DNA of 29,823 nt from Phycisphaerae bacterium (lineage in GTDB: Bacteria > Planctomycetota > Phycisphaerae > UBA1845 > UTPLA1). Positions 16,001 through 24,300 of the stretch are shown here, piece after piece (the first letter of the stretch is position 1; each line of letters opens with the position of its first letter). The notes beneath the pieces were generated by a model. The model saw only the letters and a program-made list of their open reading frames with translations, was not told the origin of the DNA and did not search any database. The DNA lies in assembly GCA_016935885.1 (NCBI GenBank), contig JAFGQA010000409.1, positions 1 to 29,823 on the forward strand, given 5' to 3'. The position numbers and the translations under genes were made by a program.

Positions 16001-16396
16001 GGGATAGACCCTGCGCGAACGAAACAGGATCGACTTGCCGTCCGGGTACCAATCGACCACGTAATCCCCCGCCGGATGATACGTCAGACGCTTCGGCGAG
16101 CCGCCGCGCGCGTCCATCACGTACACGTCCGTGCCGCCGTCATAGTTCGCCGTGAAGGCGATCAGCGAACCGTCCGGGCTGAACTTCGCGAGGACCTCGC
16201 TGCCGCCGTCGCTGGTGATCCGTCGAGCATCGCCCCCGGCCGTCGGGGCGAGCCACAAGTCCCCCTCATACGTGAAGACGACCCTGTCCCCGTGCACATC
16301 CGCGTAGCGCATCAGGTGACTTTCAGCCACGGCCGTCGAGGCAACAGCACTAACAACTACAGAAGCCGTCAAGGCCAGCACACTGCGAGAAGCCAT
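13010..16396 (-). CDS. Tricorn-type protease, exported
   Basis: A 1128-residue tricorn protease homologue (tricorn is a large serine peptidase that trims oligopeptides). The ATG at 16396 has AGGGAGGG just upstream. A signal peptide at residues 1-24 indicates a periplasmic form, unlike archaeal cytosolic tricorn. Residues about 25-530 form WD40/TolB-like beta-propellers (repeated FSPDGSLIAF, WSPDGRWVAF, WSPDSQWIAY). A strongly acidic low-complexity linker at about 538-587 is unusual and includes a short stretch (ETSKRQ) matching a repeat in the 21293-24781 gene. Then come the C1 region with the catalytic histidine in ELNSGHTYVW (His783), a PDZ-like part (IKEGDYLLAIDGEEI), and the nucleophile in DTGSCGEYF (Ser1008). 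In archaeal tricorn the residue after the nucleophile is Asp; here it is Cys. The C-terminal HGVDPDIEV motif is present. Divergent from the 17400 gene across the repeat cluster. Confidence 0.93.
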   Translation of the reverse strand: MASRSVLALTASVVVSAVASTAVAESHLMRYADVHGDRVVFTYEGDLWLAPTAGGDARRITSDGGSEVLAKFSPDGSLIAFTANYDGGTDVYVMDARGGSPKRLTYHPAGDYVVDWYPDGKSILFRSRRVYPGRGEQIYRVSIDGGMPERLPVDRAGLTALSPDAKSIAYNRMSRESRTWKRHKGGTAQDIWLGSLEKGDFHRITDWPGSDNFPMWSGDAIYFNSDRKFGTLNIYKYDLKSKEVTALTDYRDYDVKYPSLGPGQIVYQYAESLHVLDLGSGETRKIEVNIPSDLVKMRPEYVSVTANTGVFGLSPSGTRMLLETRGEIVNLPVKKGEPINMTRTSDTREKNAAWSPDGRWVAFISDKTGEEEVYLVDQKGEQPWRRLTEGGKGWRWRLVWSPDSKWLVFSDKFMRLNLVDAETGGITVIGQGEYDDGWERWGIQDYAWSPDSQWIAYTKMVENLNESIFLYCVKDKETHRVTSDRTTDFSPSFDPGGRYLYFLSNRTFSPTMGFVDQNHVFLDMCRPYVVVLKEGEPEPFAPEDSEEEVKTEEENGETSKRQDEEGESGDEEDKAEPAEEKADEDEKGIEQPSIDVGDFERRTFFVEGVPAGNYFRLEATEKGFLYLKKDEHEFSKYQNINDDTGDKVDLYYYEIDEKDPEKRKPKKLLPGINNYHLSADGKKLAYRSGGKYGVVDAGKEAKVGDGGVNLDAVKIKIDREAEFQQIYNEAWRVQRDWFYDSRMHGVDWEAIGEKYRKFVPFCGNRSDLNYLIGEMIGELNSGHTYVWGGDVESEAKHVSSALLGVEFDTPAGAGFHRIAHIIPGTNWDPAERSPLWAPDCPIKEGDYLLAIDGEEITAADNVYKLLENKRGRVLALTYNSEPSAEGAKTWRARTIDSENAIRYREWVENNRAAVDKATDGRVGYVHIPDMGQGGLIEFAKTWYADHTKQGMVVDVRYNGGGFTGDMIIDRIERKLWAITQPREGKTIRDPERAFYGHIVVLMNEDTGSCGEYFSEAMRIKGLAKLVGMRTWGGAVGFETHQHLVDGGTTTPPQFAPFDLNRNWLIEGHGVDPDIEVQNMPGDVVKGKDAQLEAGVAYVLDKIANEPMTLPDTPAYIDRSKNAEAIRSP

Positions 16397-16541
16397 GCGT
16401 ACCCTCCCTTTCTGAGAACAAGATAATCCCTATGATGAAAACGGAGCCGACGCGACGGACGCACGCGCCGAAGTCACGATTGTACAGAATCTGCCCCACG
16501 GGCTCCAAGATGAGATTGGGCACCACAGGCCGGGCGGGTGC

Positions 16542-16716
16542 GTGACAGCTTGGGCGGGTGCGTGACAGCTTGGGCGGGTGCGTGACAGCTTGGGCGGGTG
16601 CCACTGGCAGCTTGCCTGCCAGTGTGTGTGCCCCACGCGCCCACCGGAGAGATCGCACGGGTGGACAAGCCGCCCGTGGCACCCAGAATCGAATGCCGCC
16701 GGAAGTGTCACGGACC
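16542..16716 (-). repeat. Family A element with its end tandemly triplicated
   Basis: The reverse-oriented copy ends at GTCACGGACC (16707-16716) and contains both hairpins (CACTGGCAGCTTGCCTGCCAGTG and CGGGTGGACAAGCCGCCCG). Its left end, GTGACAGCTTGGGCGGGTGC, is repeated with a strict 20-bp period from 16542, 16562 and 16582 before running into the element body. This looks like slippage or stepwise duplication of the terminus. Confidence 0.8.
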
Positions 16717-16805
16717 GGGGCCGGGCCCACTCGAATAGCACTCAGCCGACGCCGAAAATCCGCAACGTTGCCGTTAGGAGCCTCACCGCACGGATGGAAC
16801 GGCGC

Positions 16806-16924
16806 GTGGCACTGGCAGCTTGCCTGCCAGTGTGCACGCCACATGCGCCCACCGGAGAGACAGCACGGGCGGGCAAGCCGCCCGTGGCACCCAAAATCGA
16901 CTGCCGCCGGAAGCGTCACGGACC
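16806..16924 (-). repeat. Family A element, reverse copy
   Basis: Runs from GTGGCACTGGCAG through CACCGGAGAGACAGCACGG and the CGGGCGGGCAAGCCGCCCG hairpin to GTCACGGACC at 16915-16924. The left terminus is lost. It has the same orientation as the copy ending at 16716 and lies 90 bp away. Confidence 0.8.
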
Positions 16925-16960
16925 CCAAGCCGTTGGACGCGTCGATCGGCTATCTGGAAC

Positions 16961-17019
16961 CACGGGCGGACGGCACTGGCAGGCAAGCTGCGTGTGGCAC
17001 CCACCCAAACTGTCACCGA
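16961..17019 (+). repeat. Family A element, half copy
   Basis: Retains CACGGGCGG, CACTGGCAGGCAAGCTG, GTGGCACCC and a right end close to CCAAACTGTCACCGAC. It is in forward orientation, facing the two preceding copies. Partial and degraded. Confidence 0.6.
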
Positions 17020-17060
17020 CGCCGACTCCACGCCGCGGGGTGCGCCTCTCAGCAGCCCAG

Positions 17061-17154
17061 GATAAACAGGAAAACAGTGGTTCGGGAACGCCGTTCCTGA
17101 CCATGAAAACCACCGGCGAGACGCCGGTGCCACAGCTTTGCCACGGGCTGTTGG
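17061..17154 (+). repeat. Family B inverted-repeat element, copy 3
   Basis: Matches the other family B copies over about 94 bp (CGGGAACGCCGTTCCTGACC, AAAACCACCGGCG, TTTGCCACGGGCTG). The inner stem CACCGGCG...CGCCGGTG carries compensated differences from the other copies (GAGA replacing TTTG in the loop), which favours retention of the hairpin. From 17155 to 17399 I see no further element. Confidence 0.75.
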
Positions 17155-17399
17155 CAGTTGCCAAAGCTGAATACACGTAAACACGCGATCTGACCGGGCC
17201 GTGCTCTCCGACGTTGCGTCGTCGTATCGACCGTCAGGCTCGACTGTGGGGGCGCGCCACGTCGCCAACGGCAACGAGGTCGCTCGGCAAGTACGCACCG
17301 TCACTTTTGTCACTTTTTCTTGCGTTGATCGGACGAAAACCTCGCGAATACGTGATGAGTGAACCACTACATCCAGAAACAAGAAAGGAGACTTTGCAC

Positions 17400-18683
17400 A
17401 TGCTGAAGAATCTGACAAAGTGCTTGGCGGTATCGGCACTGAGCCTCGTCCTGGTTGTCGGTCTCGCCTGCGAGACGATCCCAACCGATGGTGACGGCGA
17501 TGGGAATGGAAATGGAAATGGAAACGGGAACGGCGGCGGCGGAACCGCCATGGAGGTCGTGCAGACCGCCATTGCATCGCACGCCAACGCGCGAATCCGC
17601 GCCGGAGATGACCTCGTCGCTTACGGCACCGAGGCCCTCCTCGGCGTGGACTACATCATCCCCTCGGCGGGCGACACCGCCGGTCGCGGCATCACCGATT
17701 CCGACCGCTTCAGATCGAACAGCTTCGCCGTCGCCGGCAAGAAGATCGCCCTCGTCGGCGACGCTGGTTCAGCCATCCTATACCAGGTCGCGATCTTCGA
17801 TAGCGCGAACCCCGGCGATCCAACGGTGATCCCCGCCACCCAGGTGCGACTCCAGAGCATCCCCGTCAGCGACGGTGACGCCGGACACATCGAGGCGGAC
17901 GGCGACTACGTCGTCGCCGTCAGCGACCCGAGCGAGGTCGCCGATGGCAGGATGCTTCAGGTAATCGACGTCAGCGGCGCCGTGCCCGTGGTCACTAGTT
18001 TCGGCACCGACCCCGCCTCCTCAGCGTGGAACGTCGCTATGGTCGCCGTGGACGCCGCCTCGAAGCAGGTCGTCGCGGCCGACACGAATGCTGACGTCTT
18101 CTGCGTCTATGACATCGACAATCCCGACACCGCCCCCACGCAGTTCGACGCCTCCGGCCATGACGGCATCCATGACAACGTCCAGATGGCCTTCGACGGC
18201 CAATACGTGCTTTATCGCAATGACGCGGGATACTCCAAGGCGATGGTGCTCGATACGACGAGCGGCACGTTCACCGAATTGGAGTTTGCCCAGAACAACG
18301 TCGCCCTTGGGGGTGGGAAATTCGGCTACTTCGTCGATAGGGACGCCAGTGACGATACGGGAGGCGGCCGGAGCGCCATCGGCGCGACGACGAACTTCGG
18401 TAGTCCCACGCTCGCCGGAGACGTCCAGATCGACGGCTATACGAACAACAACGGCCTCTTCGGCCATGGGACGAACATCGTCATCACCCCGAACGGCGAA
18501 CACTTCTTCCTCAACTGCCTCCAGCATAGCACCGGTGGAGCCTTCACGACCTTCACCGATCCATCCGGCACCAATGCCTATGGCTGTCCGGGCTGGGACG
18601 TCTCGTGCACCAACAACACCGTGGCCTTCAGGAGCACAACGGACGGAAACAACAACATTGTGGCCTACATCATCATCCCGTAG
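17400..18683 (+). CDS. Probable lipoprotein with Gly/Asn linker, unknown beta-rich domain
   Basis: A 427-residue exported protein. The ATG at 17400 is preceded by AAAGGAG at 9 nt; upstream in-frame starts (for example 17355) are less likely. The signal peptide ends in VLVVGLAC, with Cys in lipobox position. A linker of alternating Asp/Gly then Asn/Gly (about residues 32-46) follows, encoded by repeated GGAAAT-like hexamers. The remaining 380 residues are Asp/Ala/Val-rich and show about five to six repeated strands such as KKIALVGDAGSAI, DGDYVVAVSDPSE and KQVVAADTNADVFCVYDI. This suggests a beta-propeller without clear blade signatures. Late cysteines (FFLNC, YGCPGWDVSC) may form disulfides. 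No function assigned. A strong terminator follows at 18778. Confidence 0.8.
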   Translation: MLKNLTKCLAVSALSLVLVVGLACETIPTDGDGDGNGNGNGNGNGGGGTAMEVVQTAIASHANARIRAGDDLVAYGTEALLGVDYIIPSAGDTAGRGITDSDRFRSNSFAVAGKKIALVGDAGSAILYQVAIFDSANPGDPTVIPATQVRLQSIPVSDGDAGHIEADGDYVVAVSDPSEVADGRMLQVIDVSGAVPVVTSFGTDPASSAWNVAMVAVDAASKQVVAADTNADVFCVYDIDNPDTAPTQFDASGHDGIHDNVQMAFDGQYVLYRNDAGYSKAMVLDTTSGTFTELEFAQNNVALGGGKFGYFVDRDASDDTGGGRSAIGATTNFGSPTLAGDVQIDGYTNNNGLFGHGTNIVITPNGEHFFLNCLQHSTGGAFTTFTDPSGTNAYGCPGWDVSCTNNTVAFRSTTDGNNNIVAYIIIP

Positions 18684-18698
18684 GCCTCACGGTTGTAC

Positions 18699-18775
18699 CT
18701 CGTGAAGCGTATCTCGTGAAGCGTATCTCGTTGGCCTCTGACGCTTCACGCTTCACGAACTACGCTTCACACTTC
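18699..18775. repeat. Short-word repeat built on CGTGAAGCGT / ACGCTTCACG
   Basis: Two copies of CTCGTGAAGCGTATCTCGT are followed by inverted ACGCTTCACGCTTCACGAA and CTACGCTTCACACTTC. The opposing arms can pair. It lies between the lipoprotein stop and its terminator. Confidence 0.7.
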
Positions 18776-18777
18776 CG

Positions 18778-18820
18778 ACGGGCGGGAGCATCCTGTTGCG
18801 GGATGCCACCCGCCCGTTTT
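18778..18820 (+). terminator. Rho-independent terminator of the lipoprotein gene
   Basis: The stem ACGGGCGGG-A-GCATCC (18778-18793) pairs with GGGATGC-CA-CCCGCCCGT (18800-18817) around a 6-nt loop, followed by TTTT. It is strong and GC-rich, 95 nt after the stop codon, and it separates this gene from the methyltransferase. Confidence 0.75.
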
Positions 18821-18883
18821 GCGGCCGTAACCTGGCCGCATCGCAAGTTGACTGCCATCTGGAAACGCTGTACAAGCGCCGCC

Positions 18884-19597
18884 ATGGACGCCGAACGATC
18901 TTCCACCGAGCAGAACGGCCCCCATGTGATCCCGACGCGCGAAGGCTACGATCGCTGGGCCGAGATCTACGACGACGAAAACAACCCGCTCATCACGCTG
19001 GAGGAGCGGCTTCTGCCTCCGCTGCTTGGAGACGTCCGAGGGCTGTCCGTCGCGGACGTTGGCTGTGGCACGGGCCGCCACGCGCTGCGTTTCGCGGCCG
19101 CGGGCGCCAAGGTCACGGGCCTAGACTTCTCGAACGGCATGCTCGACATCGCCCGGACGCAACCCGGCGCCGACGCAGTCACCTTCATCGAGCACGATCT
19201 TGCCAGGCCGCTGCCGCTTGCCGGGGCTTCCTTCGATCGGGTGCTCTGCTGTCTCGTGGTAGAACACATCACCGACGTGCCGACGTTCCTTCGCGAGCTG
19301 AAGCGCATCCTCCGACCCGAGGGCTTCATCTTGATCTCGGATATGCACCCGGCGATGATGCTCAAAGGCATCCAGGCCCGCTTCACAGACCCGGCGACAG
19401 GACGCGACACGCGCCCGGCCAGCGCCGGCAACCAGATCTCGGACTACGTCATGGCCGCCACCCAAGCGGGCTTGCGGTTCGACCATATCAGCGAACACCG
19501 GGTAGACGAGGCGCTGGTGCAAGCCTCCCCCCGCGCCGCCAAATACCTCGGCTGGCCGCTGCTCCTCCTGATGCAGCTCTCGGCAAGACACGAGTAG
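18884..19597 (+). CDS. Class I SAM-dependent methyltransferase
   Basis: A 237-residue methyltransferase of the Methyltransf_11 type. The ATG at 18884 is chosen because conserved sequence (REGYDRWAEIYDDENNPL) begins about 20 residues later and the upstream frame runs through a terminator and repeat DNA; the ribosome site is weak. The SAM-binding motif I is VADVGCGTGRHALRFAAAG (Asp58 to Gly64 core), motif II acidic residue is in GLDFSNGMLDIA (Asp81), then DLARPLPLAGASFDRVLCCLVVEHI and LRPEGFILISDMHP. The N-terminal YDRWAEIYD is common to small-molecule methyltransferases of the ubiquinone/biotin (UbiE/BioC-like) kind, but no pathway neighbours are present. The fold is certain; the substrate is unknown. 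Confidence 0.9.
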   Translation: MDAERSSTEQNGPHVIPTREGYDRWAEIYDDENNPLITLEERLLPPLLGDVRGLSVADVGCGTGRHALRFAAAGAKVTGLDFSNGMLDIARTQPGADAVTFIEHDLARPLPLAGASFDRVLCCLVVEHITDVPTFLRELKRILRPEGFILISDMHPAMMLKGIQARFTDPATGRDTRPASAGNQISDYVMAATQAGLRFDHISEHRVDEALVQASPRAAKYLGWPLLLLMQLSARHE

Positions 19598-19605
19598 GCC
19601 GGGTA

Positions 19606-19719
19606 GCAGGGGCCAACTCGTTGGCCCCTGCAGCTCGTAGCGTGGGCCATCGAGCCCACGTTCTGATTCGTGCCCCGCCCTGAGGAACAGAATCAACAGA
19701 TGGGCAGGATTGCCCATCT
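19606..19719. repeat. Three perfect hairpins downstream of the methyltransferase
   Basis: GCAGGGGCCAA/TTGGCCCCTGC (19606-19631, loop CTCG), CGTGGGC/GCCCACG (19641-19660) and AGATGGGCA/TGCCCATCT (19698-19719, loop GGAT). The first starts 9 nt after the stop codon and could halt transcription or protect the mRNA end, though no T-tract follows. Confidence 0.65.
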
Positions 19720-19725
19720 TACGCC

Positions 19726-19809
19726 GGGTGCCACTGGCGGCTTGTCCGCCAGTGTTTTGTGAGGAATCGCGTGCAAGATCGCACTGGCAGCAAGCTGCCA
19801 GTGGCACCC
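19726..19809 (+). repeat. Family A element, short copy with intact outer stem
   Basis: The outer stem GGGTGCCAC (19726-19734) and GTGGCACCC (19801-19809) is perfect. It encloses ACTGGCGGCTTGTCCGCCAGT and CACTGGCAGCAAGCTGCCAGTG, so the single strand would form a three-way junction. The spacer contains AGGAATCGCG, which also occurs in the flanks of the 2235-2354 copy. Confidence 0.75.
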
Positions 19810-19854
19810 GTGCGAGGTTTGTCAACCCGTCGCTGGCGCTCCGGGCTCTGATAC

Positions 19855-20024
19855 GCTGGTGCGAGAATCCCTTCCCATCGCTTGCGAGGCCGCAGGCTGG
19901 TGCGAGAATCCCTTCCCATCGCCTGCGAGGCCGCAGGCTTGTGCGAGAATCCCCTCTCCCACCCCTCCTCAGCGGGAATCCCTTCCCAAACTCGCCAGCG
20001 AGGACCGAGAAAGGACTCTCGGTC
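19855..20024. repeat. 41-bp tandem repeat plus hairpin
   Basis: A 41-bp unit carrying GTGCGAGAATCCCTTCCCATC and TGCGAGGCCGCAGG is repeated about 2.5 times from 19855, with starts at 19855, 19896 and 19937. The hairpin GACCGAGA/TCTCGGTC at 20003-20024 follows, matching the pair at 17-70. It sits just beyond the stop of the minus-strand gene ending at 20040. Confidence 0.75.
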
Positions 20025-20039
20025 CAGCCGAGTGCTGGA

Positions 20040-21386
20040 TCAATCGAAGTAGGACGGGTACACGCGCGCTTTCGTCTTCCGCCTCTGGTACGCCCGGGCC
20101 AGGTCCAGGAAGATTTCCAGGTCGCGGTCGATGTTGGTGTTCACGCCGTCGAAATAGAGCGTGCGGATGGGCAGGTCGTCGTGGGCCTCGCTGACGGACG
20201 GGTAGATCGCCTCGCAGATGACGCCGTTCATGCAGGTAAACGGACTGATGTCGATAATCCCGTCGGCCCCCTTTCCGTGCAGGTAGATCGCCTTGCCCAC
20301 GCTGAGCACCATCTCGCCCAGGCAGCCGTCCGACGGCAGGTAGGGACTCGACGCCGCCAACACCTCGCGCACGTCGTGCGGCTCCTCGTACCCACGCAGG
20401 TCCTCCTTGACGGGTGCCAGCAAGGCGTGCTCATACTTGTGCTGGATGTGCGTCTTGATCTTCAACTTCAGGAGGTCAGTCGTCGTGCCGAGGACCGCGT
20501 TTGCCGCGCCGAGAATCCCTTCACGGCGCCAGCCCAGCCGCCGGCGCTCTTGCCGAATGTCCTCCTCCTGGCCCCAATTCGTGTACCAGACCCATTCGGC
20601 AATGTCGGAAATCCAGCATTCGCCGCCGTACCGCTCGATCCGCCGGGCCACGTCGTCGTTGCTGAACGTGTTCAGCCGGCAGAAGATCTCGCCCACCAGC
20701 CCGATCAGCGGGCGCCCCTTCTCGTACCGCGCGGGGACATTGCGGAACCGATCCCGCATTCGCTCCACCCCGGCGACCAAGTCGGCCAGCCGCTGCTTCG
20801 GCTCCAAGCCCGGCCGCTCAACTAGCCGGTCGAACGCGTCAATGGACTGATGGAACGTCTCGTCGGCGTCGCCGGCGATCTTCTCGTATGGCCGCGTCTT
20901 CAGCAGGAATCGCGTCAGCAAATCCCCGACGACCAGACCCATCCACGCCGTCCGCATCATCTCCGACGCCTGCTCGCCGAGGCCGTCGTAGCCGTTTCGG
21001 CTGGACGGCGACAACACCGGCACGTCGCCGTGGCCCAGCTCCGCCAACACCTTCCGCAGATACGGCGCGTACTGCCCAAACCGGCACGGCCCGTGCGCCG
21101 TCGGCATGAAGAACGCCGTCTTGTTCGGGTCGAATCCCGGCGAGCGGCAGATCTTCAGGAAATCGCCGAGCGTCACCTTGTGCGGCAGGCACTCCTCGCC
21201 GCTGCTGAACAGCCCGCCCAACTCCAGCGTCTGGGGATCCGACTCGGGCGGCAGCGCCGCCTCGACGCCGATCGACCGGAACGACGCGGCCATCATCCGG
21301 GCACCGGCATAGGACATCGGGGGGATGTAGAGCGTTCGTCCCGCAAGACTCTGTCCGCCTGTTCGTCTTTCCGCTGTCGCCACCAT
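20040..21386 (-). CDS. C-terminal (DUF2229/HgdB-like) part of a CoA-dehydratase activase system
   Basis: A 448-residue protein. In many bacteria this sequence is the C-terminal third of a single chain of about 1400 residues (BcrAD-BcrAD-DUF2229-HgdB-like). The ATG at 21386 has AAGGGG 8 nt upstream, and the conserved GRTLYIPPMSYAGA begins at about residue 17. Typical motifs follow: SSGEECLPHKVTLGDFLK, FFMPTAHGPCRFGQY, GEIFCRLNTFSNDD, and SPFTCMNGVICEAIYP with conserved cysteines (possible iron-sulfur ligands). It overlaps the upstream gene by 94 nt and lies in the frame reached from it by a -1 shift. It is either a separate, translationally coupled subunit or the product of fission, frameshifting or a sequence error. 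Family role: ATP-driven electron transfer to 2-hydroxyacyl-CoA dehydratase-like enzymes; the substrate is unknown. Confidence 0.85.
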   Translation of the reverse strand: MVATAERRTGGQSLAGRTLYIPPMSYAGARMMAASFRSIGVEAALPPESDPQTLELGGLFSSGEECLPHKVTLGDFLKICRSPGFDPNKTAFFMPTAHGPCRFGQYAPYLRKVLAELGHGDVPVLSPSSRNGYDGLGEQASEMMRTAWMGLVVGDLLTRFLLKTRPYEKIAGDADETFHQSIDAFDRLVERPGLEPKQRLADLVAGVERMRDRFRNVPARYEKGRPLIGLVGEIFCRLNTFSNDDVARRIERYGGECWISDIAEWVWYTNWGQEEDIRQERRRLGWRREGILGAANAVLGTTTDLLKLKIKTHIQHKYEHALLAPVKEDLRGYEEPHDVREVLAASSPYLPSDGCLGEMVLSVGKAIYLHGKGADGIIDISPFTCMNGVICEAIYPSVSEAHDDLPIRTLYFDGVNTNIDRDLEIFLDLARAYQRRKTKARVYPSYFD

Positions 21387-24300
21387 CGCAGGATCCCCTT
21401 GCTGTCCAAATAGGCCTCGCACCGCGTCATCATGCCGGCGTCGTTCGAGTGTCCGTCGAACTGCAACGTCAGATAGGGCTTGCCAGACGCGAGCCGAATG
21501 TACGCCTTGAGGTACGAGTCCGGCCCACACTTGAAGTTCGTGATGTAGATGATGTGCAGGTTTGGATGTTCGGCAACGATCTTGGCTGCCGCGAGGATCT
21601 TCCGGCCGTACTCCCAGTACATGTTGTCGTTCACGTCGCGGACATCCACATCCGCCACCGGCAACGCATCGATCGGCAGGACGTTGACGCCATAGAAGTC
21701 GCGCAGCTTCCTCGCGACGGAGATGTTCAAACCCGCGTCATGGATGTTGTACGGCCGCCCGACGAGAACCATGCCGCTCTCGCCCGTCCGCTGGAGCGTG
21801 GCCAACGCCTCGCGACCGGCCTGCTCATAGGCACAGCGGAACCTCCGCTGCGCCGCGATGGCGGCATCGAACGCCCGCTCGGCCACGACCCGCCGGACGC
21901 CCAGGTCGCGCACCGTCTGAACAAGCCCCTGCCGCGCGTGTTCGATGCCCTCGCGAAGCTCGAGCCTCGGGCACAGAATCCGCCCGCCCCACGACCGGAA
22001 CGGCGGGGCCTGCCGCACGACGAACGGCAGCGTCTGCCCCCATGGGCAGACGTGGCTCTCGTTGTCCAGGAACTTCGTCTCGGTGGACAGGATATTCGGC
22101 AGCCAGATGTAGTCCACGCCCTTCTCGACAAGATCGGCCACGTGCCCGTGGGCGACGATGATCGGGAAGCATGGCTCTGCCACCGCGGCGTCGAGCCCCA
22201 GTTGCACGATCCGCTTGTTGGTCTCCGTGGACGTCACCACGACAAACCCGCAATCGCGGAAGAACCGCCGCCACAACGGCAACAGATCGAGCGTGTACAT
22301 CGCCATCGGAAGGCCGATCCGCACGGGTGTGGGGGCCCCATCCTCTCGCAGTTCAGGTGTGGGTGCCCCATCCTTTCGTAGAAAGGGTGGGGGCTGCGAA
22401 CACCGACTCCCACGGTCGTCATCATCGTCGGCGTGCAGCAACTCATGCCGCAGCGCGACGAGATCGGGAATCACCGGCTTGCGGTCGGTCTTGGCTCGCT
22501 TGCGATATCGGTCGGAGCACTTGTCGCCCCAGTACGTCTTCTCGCCCTCGACCTTGAACTCCTGCACCGAGCAGTGGTTGCCGCAGCCGTTGCAGGTGAA
22601 CTCGCGGAGGCCGTAGTCGATCTTGCCGACGTCGTACCCGCGGAACCGCGTGCCGCTTCCCGTCGCGGACACCTTCTCCTTCGCCAGCAGTGCCGCGCCA
22701 ATGGCACCCAGCACCGCGTTGTGCGGCGGCACGATGATCTCCTTGCCTGTGATCGCGCTGAACGCGGCGGCCACGGCATCGTTGTACGCCGTCCCGCCCT
22801 GGAAGAAGACGCAGTCGCCGATCCGACGCCCGCGGACGACGCGGTTGATGTAGTTGTACCCGATCGAATACGCGAGCCCCGCGATCACGTCCTCGCGATT
22901 CGCGCCGCGCTGCATGTACGCGTTCACGTCCCGCTCCATGAACACCGTACACCGCTCGCCGAGCTTGATCGGCGCCTTGGAACTCAACGCGAGTGCGGAA
23001 AACTCGTCCTTGATGGATACACCCAGCTCCTCGGCCCGCTCCTCCAGGAAGCTGCCGGTCCCCGCCGCGCAAGCCTCGTTCATCGTGAAGTCCACGACGA
23101 TCGAGTCGGTGGACAGCTCACGCAGAGGCGCAGAGGCGCGGAGATCGCTGCCAATGACATCCTCTGCGGTCTCTGCGCCTCTGCGTGAGGCTCCCTCGGC
23201 GGATGGCGGACTTACGATTGACGATTGACGATTGGCGATTGACGATTGCGGATGGCGGGTCTCGACGTTGTGGTGTTCTGACGTTTCAACGTTCTGGCGT
23301 TTCGACGTTTCGACGTCTTGACGTTTCGACGTTTCGACGTTTCGGCTTTCCGCTTCCAGGCTGATATACTTGCTGTCTTGCCCGCCGACCTCGAAGATCG
23401 TGTCCGGCCGCTTACCCAGCAGCCGATCGCCGACAAACGTCGCCCCGGTCTTGTGGGCCGTGATCTCATCGTTGATGCTGTCGGCGCCGACCAGTTCGCC
23501 GATCAACTCGCGGCCGCTGCCCGTGCTGCCGACGGCGCGGACCCGGACGCGCGAGCCCACCGCCTTCTCCGTCTCATGCAGGCACCGCGACACCACCTCG
23601 ATCGGCCGGCCCTCGGTCCGCGTGAAGATCGAGTGAATCACGTCGCCGTCGCCGTCAATCAAGACGAGCTTCGTGCCGACCGAGCCAATGTCCAAGCCAA
23701 GATAGGCATCAACGGTGTCGCCGTTCCCAGGCAGGACGTACTCCGTCACCCGGTCACGCAGGAGCTTGACATTCTCGAGGCTCAGCGGCGGCGACGTCGG
23801 GAACGCGTGCTGTCGAGCTTCCGGCTTTCGGTTTTTGCAGGAATCGAACTCGCTCGTCGCGTGCCATTGCTCTGCGAGCAGTGCCGCGTGCGCGCTGTTG
23901 ACACGACAGTGGTACCCGTGCATCGCCGCGCCGACCGCCGCCAACGACTCCGCCGCCTCCGGAACGAACAACGCCCCGTCCTCCACCTCGAAGGCCTCAC
24001 GCATCGCCTGCACGACGGCCGCGTTTGCCGAGACGCCGCCGATAAACGCGATCGGCGCTACCGGTGTGCGGCCCCTCACGACCGCCGACTTGTAGTTCGT
24101 CGCCACGGCATTGCACAACCCGCGCAACACCTCCGGCGGCGTAAAGCCCTTCTGCTGGGCGTGGATCATGTCGCTCTTGGCAAAAACGCTGCACCGGCCC
24201 GCGATCTGCGCTGCCCGCGCGGCACCCTTCACGATCATGCCGATGTCCTCGACCGCGTGTTGAAGCCGCGACGCCTGCTGGTCCAGAAACGCCCCCGTTC

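Noticed and set aside
13937..16426. Very long open frame (829 codons) opposite the tricorn gene
   Set aside because: It is antisense to a gene with clear catalytic motifs; long shadow frames are common in high-GC DNA. No domain or ribosome site supports it.
16542..16601. Possible CRISPR array
   Set aside because: The 20-bp units are directly adjacent with no spacers, and no cas genes are present. It is a tandem duplication of an element end.
16350..16928. Minus-strand frames across the repeat cluster (60-190 codons)
   Set aside because: Their sequences (for example CHGRLVHPCDLSGGR) are translations of the repeated palindromes, seen at several unrelated places in the window.
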